Positions 6,703 through 13,124 of a stretch of 13,316 nucleotides of DNA are shown here, one piece after another. The notes beneath the pieces were generated by a model that made no database searches, was not told the DNA's origin, and worked only from the letters and a program-made list of their open reading frames with translations. Each line of letters begins with the position of its first letter. The stretch's first letter is position 1. Made by a program: the position numbers and the translations under genes. The stretch comes from Kineosporiaceae bacterium (GTDB taxonomy: Bacteria > Actinomycetota > Actinomycetes > Actinomycetales > Angustibacteraceae). The stretch covers positions 1 through 13,316 of the forward strand of contig DAIETC010000248.1 of NCBI GenBank assembly GCA_027345905.1. Reading direction: 5' to 3'.

Positions 6703-7514
6703 CGGCGCTCGCTGGCGGCGGCCAGGTTCAGCCGGGCGTACGCCAGCGCCTCGGTCAGGTCGGCCTCGCGCTCGTCGGACGACGCGGCGCGCCGGGTGCT
6801 GACCTCGACCACCACGTTGCCCGACCAGCCTTCGGCGGCGAGCCGTTCGAGCAGCTCAGCGCAGGGCTGGGCTCCGCGACCGGGGACCAGGTGCTCGTCC
6901 CGGGCCGACCCCGTGCCGTCGGCCAGGTGCAGGTGCGTGAACCGTTCCGCGAGCGCGTCCGCCATCGCCAGCGCGTCACTGCCGGCCGTGGCCGCATGGG
7001 ACAGGTCCAAGGTGACATGCCGGTAGTCCTGAGCGGTGGGGTCCCATCCGGGCAGGTACGCCAGGATCTCGCGGTTGCGCGCCCGCCACGGGAACATGTT
7101 CTCGACGGCGAGCTGCACGCCGGTGCGGTCCTCCATCGCCCGCACGCCGGTCACGAACTCGCGGGCGTACTCCCGCTGCCAGCGAAACGGCGGGTGCACC
7201 ACGACGGTGCCGGCGCCCACCTGTGCCGCCACCTCGCAGGACCGTTCGAGCTTCGGCCAGGGGTCAGAGCCCCACACCAGCTGGGTCAGCAACAGCGTGG
7301 GGGCGTGGATCGCCACTATCGGCAAGCCGTAGTGCGCCGACAACCGTTGCAGCGCAGCAGGATCCTGGCTGACCGGATCGGTCCACACCATCACCTCGAT
7401 GCCGTCGTACCCCAGCCTGCTCGCGATCTCGAACGCCGCGGCGCAGGACTGCGGGTAGACCGAGGCGGTGGACAGCGAGATGCCCGCGATCCCCAGCCGG
7501 ACCGGTTGGCTCAT
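6699..7514 (-). CDS. Sugar phosphate isomerase/epimerase-like TIM barrel (AP endonuclease 2 family)
   Basis: This 271-aa xylose-isomerase-like TIM barrel is of the Pfam AP_endonuc_2 type. Expected metal ligands sit at strand ends: E40 (DGIE), H70 (AIHAPT), H107 (VVHPPF), E138 (VENMFPW), D170/H173 (TLDLSH), H196 with D199 (HLHLADG) and E237 (VVEVS). The H-L-H-L-A-D-G and G-R-G motifs (212-214) are typical. The enzyme substrate is unknown; sugars or sugar phosphates are usual, DNA repair less likely. It corresponds in position to Rv0498 of M. tuberculosis, also close to ppx1 and proC. The start is ATG 7512-7514, 24 nt after the phosphatase gene, with only a weak GGTGA upstream. Confidence 0.88.
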   Translation of the reverse strand: MSQPVRLGIAGISLSTASVYPQSCAAAFEIASRLGYDGIEVMVWTDPVSQDPAALQRLSAHYGLPIVAIHAPTLLLTQLVWGSDPWPKLERSCEVAAQVGAGTVVVHPPFRWQREYAREFVTGVRAMEDRTGVQLAVENMFPWRARNREILAYLPGWDPTAQDYRHVTLDLSHAATAGSDALAMADALAERFTHLHLADGTGSARDEHLVPGRGAQPCAELLERLAAEGWSGNVVVEVSTRRAASSDEREADLTEALAYARLNLAAASERR

Positions 7515-7538
7515 ATCACCAGACTATGAGCGCGAAGC

Positions 7539-8471
7539 TCAGTGTGGGTCGATGGTGTCCAGGAAGCGCAAGATGATGCCCTCGCGCAGCGCCCACGGGC
7601 AGATGTCCAGCCGCCCGGCGCCGAGCAGGTCCATCACCGCGTCGGCGACCACCGCCCCCGCGAGCAGCTGATGGGCGCGTGCCGTGGCCACGCCGGGCAA
7701 CGCGGCGCGCTGAGCGGCGCTCATCTGCGCCAGCCGCGGTAGCAACCGTTCGACGTCACTGCGCAGCAGGGTGCGGGTGGCGTACGGGCCGTCGGACGAG
7801 GGAGCGGCGCCGCTGATCCGCGCCAGGGAGCGCAGCGTCTTGCTGGTGCCGACGACCCGGTCGGGGTCACCCGCGCGCGACACGTCGCGCACGATCTGGG
7901 CGACGTCCGCGCGCACCTTGCGGCGCAGGGCGCGCACCGCTTCGGCCGGCGGCGGGTCGCCCAACAGGTGGTCGCGGGTGAGCCGGCCGGCCCCGAGCGG
8001 CAACGAGGTCGCGACGTCCGGCTCCTCGTCCAGCCCGGCCGCAACCTCAAGCGAGCCACCACCAATGTCCAGCACCAGCAGGCGTCCGCTGGACCAGCCG
8101 AACCAACGGCGCACGGCCAGAAACGTCAGGCGCGCCTCGTCGACCCCGCTGAGCACCCGCAGGTCGACACCGGTCTGCGTACGCACCCGCTCCAGCACAA
8201 GCTCGCCGTTGGGCGCGTCCCGGATGGCGCTCGTGGCGAAGGCCAGGACGTCCTGGCAGCCCTGGTCCTCGGCCAACGCCAGGGCCTGGGTCACGAAGGC
8301 CAACAGGGCGTCCAACCCGGACGAGGCGATGGACCCGTCGTCCTGCAGGTGCTCGGCCAGGCGCAGCTCGCTCTTGTGGGAGTAGGCGGGCAGGGGGTGC
8401 GCCCCGCGGTGCGCGTCGACCACCAGCAGGTGCACGGTGTTGGAGCCCACGTCGAGCACGCCCAGTCGCAT
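7539..8471 (-). CDS. Ppx/GppA phosphatase family protein (exopolyphosphatase, Rv0496/PPX1-like)
   Basis: This 310-aa protein has the ASKHA (actin-like) fold, releasing phosphate from polyphosphate ends or cleaving pppGpp. Motifs are the phosphate-1 loop LDVGSNTVHLLV (6-17), ATSAIRDAPN (79-88), LSGVDEARLTF with the catalytic Glu (E112), LLVLDIGGGSLEVA (131-144) with metal-binding D135 and E142, and PLGAGRLT (158-165). It lacks the C-terminal HD domain of long Ppx proteins, so it is the short type, like mycobacterial PPX1. Which substrate dominates cannot be told from sequence. The ATG lies 6 nt behind TAGCGT, so its mRNA is probably leaderless, and it heads the operon running leftward to the GNAT gene. 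Confidence 0.93.
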   Translation of the reverse strand: MRLGVLDVGSNTVHLLVVDAHRGAHPLPAYSHKSELRLAEHLQDDGSIASSGLDALLAFVTQALALAEDQGCQDVLAFATSAIRDAPNGELVLERVRTQTGVDLRVLSGVDEARLTFLAVRRWFGWSSGRLLVLDIGGGSLEVAAGLDEEPDVATSLPLGAGRLTRDHLLGDPPPAEAVRALRRKVRADVAQIVRDVSRAGDPDRVVGTSKTLRSLARISGAAPSSDGPYATRTLLRSDVERLLPRLAQMSAAQRAALPGVATARAHQLLAGAVVADAVMDLLGAGRLDICPWALREGIILRFLDTIDPH

Positions 8472-8477
8472 GCCCGG

Positions 8478-8483
8478 ACGCTA
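8478..8483 (-). promoter_or_regulatory. -10 box (TAGCGT) of the ppx operon, leaderless
   Basis: On the minus strand TAGCGT is followed by exactly 6 nt (CCGGGC) and the ppx ATG, the arrangement of a leaderless actinobacterial promoter. The hexamer is the loop of a 6-bp inverted repeat (GCCCGG 8472-8477, CCGGGC 8484-8489). No Shine-Dalgarno precedes the gene, which agrees with a leaderless start. Confidence 0.6.
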
Positions 8484-8512
8484 CCGGGCGCTCCGCGCGC
8501 CCCCGACGGCCG

Positions 8513-8518
8513 TACGCT
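8513..8518 (+). promoter_or_regulatory. -10 box (TACGCT) of the cysteine-rich gene, leaderless
   Basis: TACGCT is followed by 6 nt (GTCGCC) and GTG 8525, again the leaderless pattern, with no Shine-Dalgarno. Its -35 region must overlap that of the divergent ppx promoter, since the two -10 boxes are only 29 nt apart. Confidence 0.6.
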
Positions 8519-8524
8519 GTCGCC

Positions 8525-9358
8525 GTGCCCGAGCTGCCGTTGGACGCCGCACGGACGTGGGTGGAGTTCGTCGACCCCGCTTGCGATCAGGACGAGCAGC
8601 CCCAGGTGTTCCGCTGCGACCTCACCTGGCTCACCTCGTCCTGGACCTGCCTGTACGCCAACGGGTGCAAGGGCATCTACGCCGACCGGCCCGACGACGG
8701 GTGCTGCACCCTCGGGGCCCACTTCACCGAGAAGGCGGACCGCAAACGGGTGCAGTCCGCCATGGCGCAGCTGGACGCCGGCACGTGGCAGTTCCACGCC
8801 GAAGCCACCGGCCCGAAGGGCTGGACCGAGAAGCAGGACGGCGCCCACAAGACGCGCGTCGTCGACGGCGCCTGCATCTTCCTCAACCGGCCCGGTTTCA
8901 CCACGGGCGACGGGTGCGCGCTGCACCAGCTCGCGCTGCGGACCGGTCGCGAGCCGCACCTGCTCAAACCCGAAGTCTGCTGGCAGCTCCCGATCCGGCG
9001 CACCTACCGGACCGTGGAACGCCCCGACGGCACGTCCTACCTCGAGGCGAGCATCGGCGAGTACGACCGTCGCGCATGGGGGCCGGGCGGCCACGACCTG
9101 GACTGGTACTGCAGCTCCAACTCCGAGGCGCACGTGGGGTCACAGCCGGTGTATCTCAGCAACGCCGCCGAGCTGCGCGAGCTGATGGGACCCGGGGCCT
9201 ACGCGGTGCTCGCCCAGCACTGCAAGGCCCATCTCGACCACGTCGCCGCGGTGCGCGCCACCGGCCGACGCCAGGCGCTGCGACTGCTGGTGCACCCGGC
9301 AACCCTTGCGGCCGGGCGTCGGACCAGGCCGCGCCGCGCGGAGCGGCCCGTTGGCTGA
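8525..9358 (+). CDS. Cysteine-rich protein of unknown function, YkgJ/DUF3109-like metal-binding pattern
   Basis: This 277-aa soluble protein has eleven cysteines. An N-terminal cluster is FRCDLTWLTSSWTC, GC and DDGCCTLGA (C31, C42, C48, C60, C61). It is followed by ACIFLNRPGFTTGDGCALH (C117, C131) and LKPEVCWQLPI (C152), then C196 and C233. The order C...CC..GA...C-x-F-L-x(n)-GC-x-x-H...KP-x-x-C-x-x-x-P resembles YkgJ (UPF0153) and DUF3109 proteins, which are thought to bind zinc or an iron-sulfur centre. That assignment is by pattern from memory. No signal peptide or membrane segment is seen; the tail (about 264-277) is Arg-rich. GTG 8525 is chosen because a -10 box lies 6 nt before it. The methyltransferase gene overlaps its end by 8 nt, so they are probably coupled. 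Function is unknown. Confidence 0.85.
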   Translation: MPELPLDAARTWVEFVDPACDQDEQPQVFRCDLTWLTSSWTCLYANGCKGIYADRPDDGCCTLGAHFTEKADRKRVQSAMAQLDAGTWQFHAEATGPKGWTEKQDGAHKTRVVDGACIFLNRPGFTTGDGCALHQLALRTGREPHLLKPEVCWQLPIRRTYRTVERPDGTSYLEASIGEYDRRAWGPGGHDLDWYCSSNSEAHVGSQPVYLSNAAELRELMGPGAYAVLAQHCKAHLDHVAAVRATGRRQALRLLVHPATLAAGRRTRPRRAERPVG

Positions 9359-10064
9359 CCGGCTGCCCGGAGTAGTCCCCAGCCCCAACATCTGGCAGCA
9401 CCCGAAGACCTACGAGATCGAGAACCGCTGCCTCGACCCGGACCGGCTGATCGAGCAGACGATGCTGCGGCTGCACCCGCTGCATGCCAGCACGGTCCTG
9501 GACGTGGGCTGTGGCAGCGGGTTCCATCTGCCGTGGTTCGCCCAGTCCGCCGCCCAGGTGGTGGGGGTCGAGCCGCACCTGCCGTTGCTCGCCCTGGCCC
9601 GGCGCCGCGTGCGCAACCTGGGGCCGCCCGCGCGCGAGCGGATCGTCGTCCGGCAGGGAACGGCACAACGGCTGCCCGTTGCGGACGCCAGCGTCGACGT
9701 GGCGCATGCCCGGTGGGCGTACTTCTTCGGACCGGGCTGTGAACCGGGCCTGGCCGAGCTGACCCGGGTCATCCGCCGAGGGGGAACCGCCTTCGTCATC
9801 GACAACGACGCGACCCGGTCGACCTTCGGCAGGTGGTTCTCGGCTGCGCTGCCCAGCCACGATCCGGTTGCGGTCGAACGATTCTGGGGCCGTCACGGCT
9901 TCACGCGTGAGCCGCTCAGCATTCGCCTGGCCATGGCCTCGCGCGCGGACTTCGAGGACGTCGTCCGCATCGAGTTCGCGCCCGACCTGGCCGAACGGGT
10001 GCTCGGCGAGCACGCGGGTCACGACGTCGACTATGCCGTCAACCTTTGGTGGCGCCATTACTAA
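9351..10064 (+). CDS. Class I SAM-dependent methyltransferase
   Basis: This 237-aa Rossmann-fold methyltransferase of the Methyltransf_11 type has SAM motif I TVLDVGCGSGFHL (48-60) and the acidic end of strand 2 in VVGVEPH (E74). A motif II/III region is DASVDVAHARWAYFFGPGCEP (112-132), and RRGGTAFVIDND (142-153) is the post-motif strand. The substrate is unknown. I chose the TTG at 9351-9353 as start: GGAG lies 7 nt upstream, inside the preceding gene, and the conserved part begins soon after. The frame is open further upstream without a better start. The overlap with the preceding cysteine-rich gene implies coupled translation and perhaps a shared task, which is inference only. Confidence 0.9.
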   Translation: MADRLPGVVPSPNIWQHPKTYEIENRCLDPDRLIEQTMLRLHPLHASTVLDVGCGSGFHLPWFAQSAAQVVGVEPHLPLLALARRRVRNLGPPARERIVVRQGTAQRLPVADASVDVAHARWAYFFGPGCEPGLAELTRVIRRGGTAFVIDNDATRSTFGRWFSAALPSHDPVAVERFWGRHGFTREPLSIRLAMASRADFEDVVRIEFAPDLAERVLGEHAGHDVDYAVNLWWRHY

Positions 10065-10104
10065 AGATTGATCAGACAAGGCTTGCGCAATTGTGACGTG
10101 GCCT

Positions 10105-10110
10105 CAGACT
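10105..10110 (+). promoter_or_regulatory. Candidate -10 box (CAGACT) of the small membrane protein gene
   Basis: CAGACT followed by GGGCGT and ATG 10117 is one base off TANNNT with the same 6-nt spacing. TTGCGC lies 16 nt upstream as a possible -35. The box and spacer closely resemble those of radA (TAGGCT-GGGCGC-ATG). Confidence 0.42.
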
Positions 10111-10116
10111 GGGCGT

Positions 10117-10476
10117 ATGAGCCTCACGAGCGAGCAAAAGCCGCAGATCCCACCGCTTCGCCCCCGCAAGGCGCCACTGCGCCCGTCACCCAAGCCGAGT
10201 CGGCAGAACCTGCTCAGCCTGGCGGTCATCGGTGTCGGCTACCTGGTCAGTCTCGCCGCCCCCTGGTGGGTCGTCTCACCCACCCAACCGCACGCACCGA
10301 TGAGCCACGTGCTCCTCGCCTTCGCCCTCACCCTGCTCGGCGTCGCGATCTCGCTGACGGCCGGCGGCCTGGCCTTTTGGCGCGAACGCACCTACGGGTG
10401 GTTGATCATCACCTGGATGCCGGCGATCGCCCTGGTGGCGGGCGGCGCGATCCTCACGGCGAGCAAACTGCGCTGA
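10117..10476 (+). CDS. Small membrane protein, three predicted transmembrane helices, unknown function
   Basis: This 119-aa protein has a basic, proline-rich cytosolic N-terminus (about residues 8-29, many Pro, Arg and Lys). Three hydrophobic segments follow at roughly residues 32-53, 65-88 and 94-115. Tryptophans and a PWW motif mark the first membrane exit, and the tail TASKLR is short and basic. I do not recognise the family; it looks like one of the many small actinobacterial membrane proteins. I chose ATG 10117 over the in-frame GTG 10093, because the -10-like box sits 6 nt before the ATG. It lies between the methyltransferase and radA with its own likely promoter, so its role is not suggested by neighbours. 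Confidence 0.75.
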   Translation: MSLTSEQKPQIPPLRPRKAPLRPSPKPSRQNLLSLAVIGVGYLVSLAAPWWVVSPTQPHAPMSHVLLAFALTLLGVAISLTAGGLAFWRERTYGWLIITWMPAIALVAGGAILTASKLR

Positions 10477-10515
10477 GCACGTCGACCAGGCACCTGAGCA
10501 CGTCGACCGGGGAGC
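10474..10515. repeat. Two 21-bp direct repeats upstream of the radA promoter
   Basis: TGAGCACGTCGACC occurs at 10474-10487 and again at 10495-10508, exactly 21 nt apart. The remaining 7 positions of each unit are partly alike. The first copy includes the stop codon of the membrane protein gene. Each copy contains the palindrome GTCGAC. The pair ends just upstream of the expected -35 of radA, and 21 bp is two helical turns, as in tandem operator sites. The binding protein is unknown. Confidence 0.6.
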
Positions 10516-10532
10516 CTGTCGGACCCGGCTCC

Positions 10533-10538
10533 TAGGCT
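10533..10538 (+). promoter_or_regulatory. -10 box (TAGGCT) of radA, leaderless
   Basis: TAGGCT, then GGGCGC, then ATG 10545 gives TANNNT-N6-start. No Shine-Dalgarno is present. This supports 10545 as the original radA start, including the zinc-finger segment. Confidence 0.6.
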
Positions 10539-10544
10539 GGGCGC

Positions 10545-10646
10545 ATGTCGACGAACCCGGCGCGCAGACAGGCCACGCGAGCAACCTTCAGGTGCGCCGA
10601 CTGTGGCTGGACGGCCACCAAGTGGGTCGGGCGATGCGGCCAGTGA
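10545..10646 (+). pseudogene. radA: RadA N-terminal zinc-finger segment, closed by an in-frame TGA at the fourth Cys
   Basis: Starting at ATG 10545 the frame gives 33 residues containing FRCADCGWTATKWVGRCGQ, then TGA at 10644-10646. It continues in the same frame with QAWGSVAEAG into the RadA ATPase. The normal RadA start has a CxxC-x10-CxxC zinc ribbon followed by QAWG. Here C17, C20 and C31 are present, and codon 34, where the fourth cysteine (TGC or TGT) belongs, is TGA. One base change explains it, with no frameshift. The product is either a 33-aa peptide or, if TGA is read through or is a sequencing error, the N-terminus of a full 461-codon RadA (10545-11930). A leaderless promoter directly precedes the ATG. 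Confidence 0.8.
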
Positions 10647-10661
10647 CAGGCCTGGGGCTCG

Positions 10662-11930
10662 GTGGCAGAGGCCGGGCAGGTTAGCGCCCGCACGACGCGC
10701 CCGGGGCCGGTCAGCGCGCCGGCGACCCCGATCCTCGAGGTCGACGCCAAGCTGGCAACCTGGCGTCCCACCGGTATCGGCGAGCTCGACCGAGTGCTCG
10801 GTGGCGGCCTGGTTCCCGGCGCCGTCGTCCTGGTGGCCGGCGAGCCGGGCATCGGCAAGTCGACCCTGCTGCTGGACGCCTGCGGCAAGGCCGGCCGGTC
10901 CGGACTGCGGGTGCTGTACGTCACGGGTGAAGAGTCCGCGGCGCAGGTGCGGCTGCGTGCCGAGCGCATCGAGGCGTTGGCCCGCACGCTGTACCTCGCG
11001 GCCGAGACCGACCTGGGCGCGGTGCTGGCACACATCGACGCTGTGCAACCCGACCTGGTCGTAGTCGACTCCGTGCAGACCATCGGCTCCAGCCAGATCG
11101 ACGGCGCGGCTGGCAACGTGGCCCAGGTACGCGAGGTGGCCGCCGCGCTGATCGCGGTCGCCAAGTCCCGGGGGATCGCCACCTTGCTGGTCGGCCACGT
11201 GACCAAGGACGGCTCGATAGCCGGGCCGCGCGTCCTGGAGCACCTGGTCGACGTCGTGGTGCAGTTCGAGGGCGAGCGGCACTCGCGGCTGCGGCTGGTG
11301 CGTGCGGTGAAGAACCGCTACGGCCCAACCGACGAGGTGGGCTGCTGCGACCTCTCGGACGCCGGCATCATCGGGCTGGCCGACCCCAGCGGCCTGTTCC
11401 TGTCCGAGCGCGCCTCGTCGGTCCCGGGCACCTGCGTCACCGTCACGCTCGAGGGCAGGCGCCCGCTGCTCGTCGAAGTGCAGTCCCTGGTGGCCGGCAC
11501 GCAAGCGCCCAACCCCCGCCGGGCGACGTCCGGGCTGGACTCCAGCCGGGTCGCGATGGTGCTGGCGGTGCTGGACCGGCGAGCCCAGCTTCCGCTCGCC
11601 GCCAGCGACGTCTACCTCTCGACGATCGGTGGCGTGCGGGTCAGCGAGCCCGCGGCCGACCTGGCCATCGCCCTTGCCGTGGGCAGCGCGGCGCTCGACC
11701 GCCCGCTGCGGCCAGCGACGGTCGCCTTCGGCGAGGTCGGCCTGGCCGGTGAGATCCGGCCGGTCAGCGGGGCCCCCCGCCGCCTGGCTGAGGCTGCCCG
11801 GCTCGGGTTCAGCACCGCAATCGTGCCGCCCGGCGTCCTGGGTTCTGGCGCCCTGCCCGAGGGGTTGAACATCATCGAGGCCGGCGACCTGACCACCGCC
11901 ATGCACGGTGCCAGTGCGCGCGCCCACTGA
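10662..11930 (+). CDS. radA: DNA repair protein RadA (Sms), ATPase and Lon-like domains, zinc finger cut off
   Basis: RadA is a RecA-like hexameric motor that promotes branch migration in recombination. This open frame (422 aa from GTG 10662) starts after the interrupted zinc finger. It carries Walker A GEPGIGKST (60-68), Walker B LVVVDSVQT (132-140), a QVREVAAAL stretch, and GHVTKDGSIAGPRVLEHLVD (178-197). The RadA-specific KNRYG motif (217-221) has Tyr for the usual Phe. A C-terminal Lon-protease-like domain includes VYLSTIGGVRVSEPAADLA and FGEVGLAGEIRPV. The domains look intact, without frameshift. If restart occurs at GTG 10662, GGGG lies 4 nt upstream, a mediocre Shine-Dalgarno. In E. 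coli, mutating a RadA zinc-finger cysteine impairs function. disA follows; in mycobacteria RadA is reported to bind DisA and restrain it. Confidence 0.9.
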   Translation: MAEAGQVSARTTRPGPVSAPATPILEVDAKLATWRPTGIGELDRVLGGGLVPGAVVLVAGEPGIGKSTLLLDACGKAGRSGLRVLYVTGEESAAQVRLRAERIEALARTLYLAAETDLGAVLAHIDAVQPDLVVVDSVQTIGSSQIDGAAGNVAQVREVAAALIAVAKSRGIATLLVGHVTKDGSIAGPRVLEHLVDVVVQFEGERHSRLRLVRAVKNRYGPTDEVGCCDLSDAGIIGLADPSGLFLSERASSVPGTCVTVTLEGRRPLLVEVQSLVAGTQAPNPRRATSGLDSSRVAMVLAVLDRRAQLPLAASDVYLSTIGGVRVSEPAADLAIALAVGSAALDRPLRPATVAFGEVGLAGEIRPVSGAPRRLAEAARLGFSTAIVPPGVLGSGALPEGLNIIEAGDLTTAMHGASARAH

Positions 11931-11950
11931 TCAACTGGCCCAGCGCCAAG

Positions 11951-11956
11951 TATCAT
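11951..11956 (+). promoter_or_regulatory. -10 box (TATCAT) of disA, flanked by direct repeats
   Basis: TATCAT is a good -10 hexamer in the 62-nt gap between radA and disA and gives a leader of about 30 nt. A weak -35 (CTGATC, spacer 18) precedes it. The copies of GCGCCAAG at 11943-11950 and 11958-11965 bracket the hexamer. AGGGGG at about 11980-11985 serves as the Shine-Dalgarno for the ATG at 11993. Confidence 0.5.
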
Positions 11957-11992
11957 CGCGCCAAGCATTCACGCGGGTTCAGGGGGTCGGGC

Positions 11993-13072
11993 ATGGTCGA
12001 GCGCTCGGAGGACGAGCTGATCCGCAGCACCCTGGCCGCCGCGGCCCCCGGCACCGAGCTGCGCGACGGTCTGGAGCGGATCCTGCGTGGTCGCACCGGC
12101 GCACTGATCGTGCTGGGCAGTGACCGGCTCGTCGAGGAGATCGCCACCGGCGGCTTCCCGCTCGACATCGAGTTCTCCGCGACTCGGCTGCGCGAGCTGG
12201 CCAAGATGGACGGCGCCATCGTCTGCGACCGGGACGCCTCGCGGATCCTGCGCGCCGCCACCCAGCTGCTGCCCGACCCCAGCATCGAGACCGCCGAGTC
12301 CGGCACCCGCCACCGCACGGCCGAACGGGTCGCCAAGCAGACCGGCTTCCCGGTGATCTCCGTCAGCCAGTCGATGCGGATCGTCGCGCTGTACGTCGGC
12401 AACCGCCGGCACGTCCTGGAGGACTCCAGCGCCATCTTGTCGCGGGCCAACCAGGCGCTGGCCACGCTCGAGCGGTACAAACTGCGCCTGGACGAGGTGA
12501 CCGGCACGCTGTCCGCCCTCGAGATCGAGGACCTGGTCACCGTGCGCGACGTCGCCGCCGTCGTCCAACGACTCGAGATGGTCGTGCGGATCAGCGACGA
12601 GATCGCCGGTTACGTCGTCGAGCTGGGCACCGACGGGCGGCTGCTGACGCTGCAGCTGGACGAGCTGACCGGCGGCCTTGGCCCGGACCGCGAGCTCGTC
12701 GTCCGCGACTACCTCGAACCCGGTGCGCCCGAGGAGCGGGTGGGCGACCTGCTCGCGGCGCTGTCTCAGATCAGCACGACGGACCTGATCGACCTGACCT
12801 CGGTGGCCAAGATCCTCGGCTACAGCGTCGTGGGCGACGCGCTGGACGCGGCGGTGAGCCCCCACGGCTACCGCCTGCTCAGCAAGGTGCCCCGCCTGCC
12901 CGGCGCTATCGTCGAGCGGCTGGTCGCGCACTTCGGCAGCCTGCAGAAGCTGCTCGCCGCAGGCCTGGAGGACCTGATGGCCGTCGACGGCGTCGGCGAG
13001 GGCCGCGCGCGCGCCGTCCGGGAGGGCCTGTCCCGCCTGGCCGAGTCCAGCATCCTCGAACGCTACGTCTGA
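11993..13072 (+). CDS. disA: DNA integrity scanning protein DisA (diadenylate cyclase)
   Basis: This 359-aa protein is the full DisA length. It condenses two ATP to the second messenger c-di-AMP as an octamer that slides on DNA and pauses at branched junctions. The N-terminal DAC domain has KMDGAIV (DGA at 73-75) and ESGTRHRTAERV (RHRTAER at 106-112), both catalytic motifs intact. A central helical spine (about 150-290) precedes the C-terminal helix-hairpin-helix DNA-binding domain (about 300-350), including VDGVGEGRARAVREGL (331-346). ATG 11993 has AGGGGG about 7 nt upstream. It follows radA, as in mycobacteria, and has its own -10 box. The stop is 52 nt before a large perfect inverted repeat and 100 nt before mutY. 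Confidence 0.97.
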   Translation: MVERSEDELIRSTLAAAAPGTELRDGLERILRGRTGALIVLGSDRLVEEIATGGFPLDIEFSATRLRELAKMDGAIVCDRDASRILRAATQLLPDPSIETAESGTRHRTAERVAKQTGFPVISVSQSMRIVALYVGNRRHVLEDSSAILSRANQALATLERYKLRLDEVTGTLSALEIEDLVTVRDVAAVVQRLEMVVRISDEIAGYVVELGTDGRLLTLQLDELTGGLGPDRELVVRDYLEPGAPEERVGDLLAALSQISTTDLIDLTSVAKILGYSVVGDALDAAVSPHGYRLLSKVPRLPGAIVERLVAHFGSLQKLLAAGLEDLMAVDGVGEGRARAVREGLSRLAESSILERYV

Positions 13073-13124
13073 GCCACCGCGGCGCCCACGTGGCCCGCGC
13101 CCCACGCGCCGACCCGTGCCACTT

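Noticed and set aside
9156..10079. A 307-codon minus-strand open frame opposite the methyltransferase
   Set aside because: The plus strand carries clear SAM-binding motifs and a Shine-Dalgarno; the minus frame has no domain and would also overlap the cysteine-rich gene.
10093..10116. Upstream GTG start for the small membrane protein
   Set aside because: No Shine-Dalgarno precedes it, and it would place the -10-like box inside the coding region; ATG 10117 fits the local leaderless pattern better.
10647..10673. Possible selenocysteine insertion hairpin after the radA TGA (GGCCT 10649-10653 with AGGCC 10669-10673)
   Set aside because: Only 5 bp with a 15-nt loop, starting 2 nt after the stop, without the apical features of known bacterial SECIS elements; such short pairings are common at this GC content.
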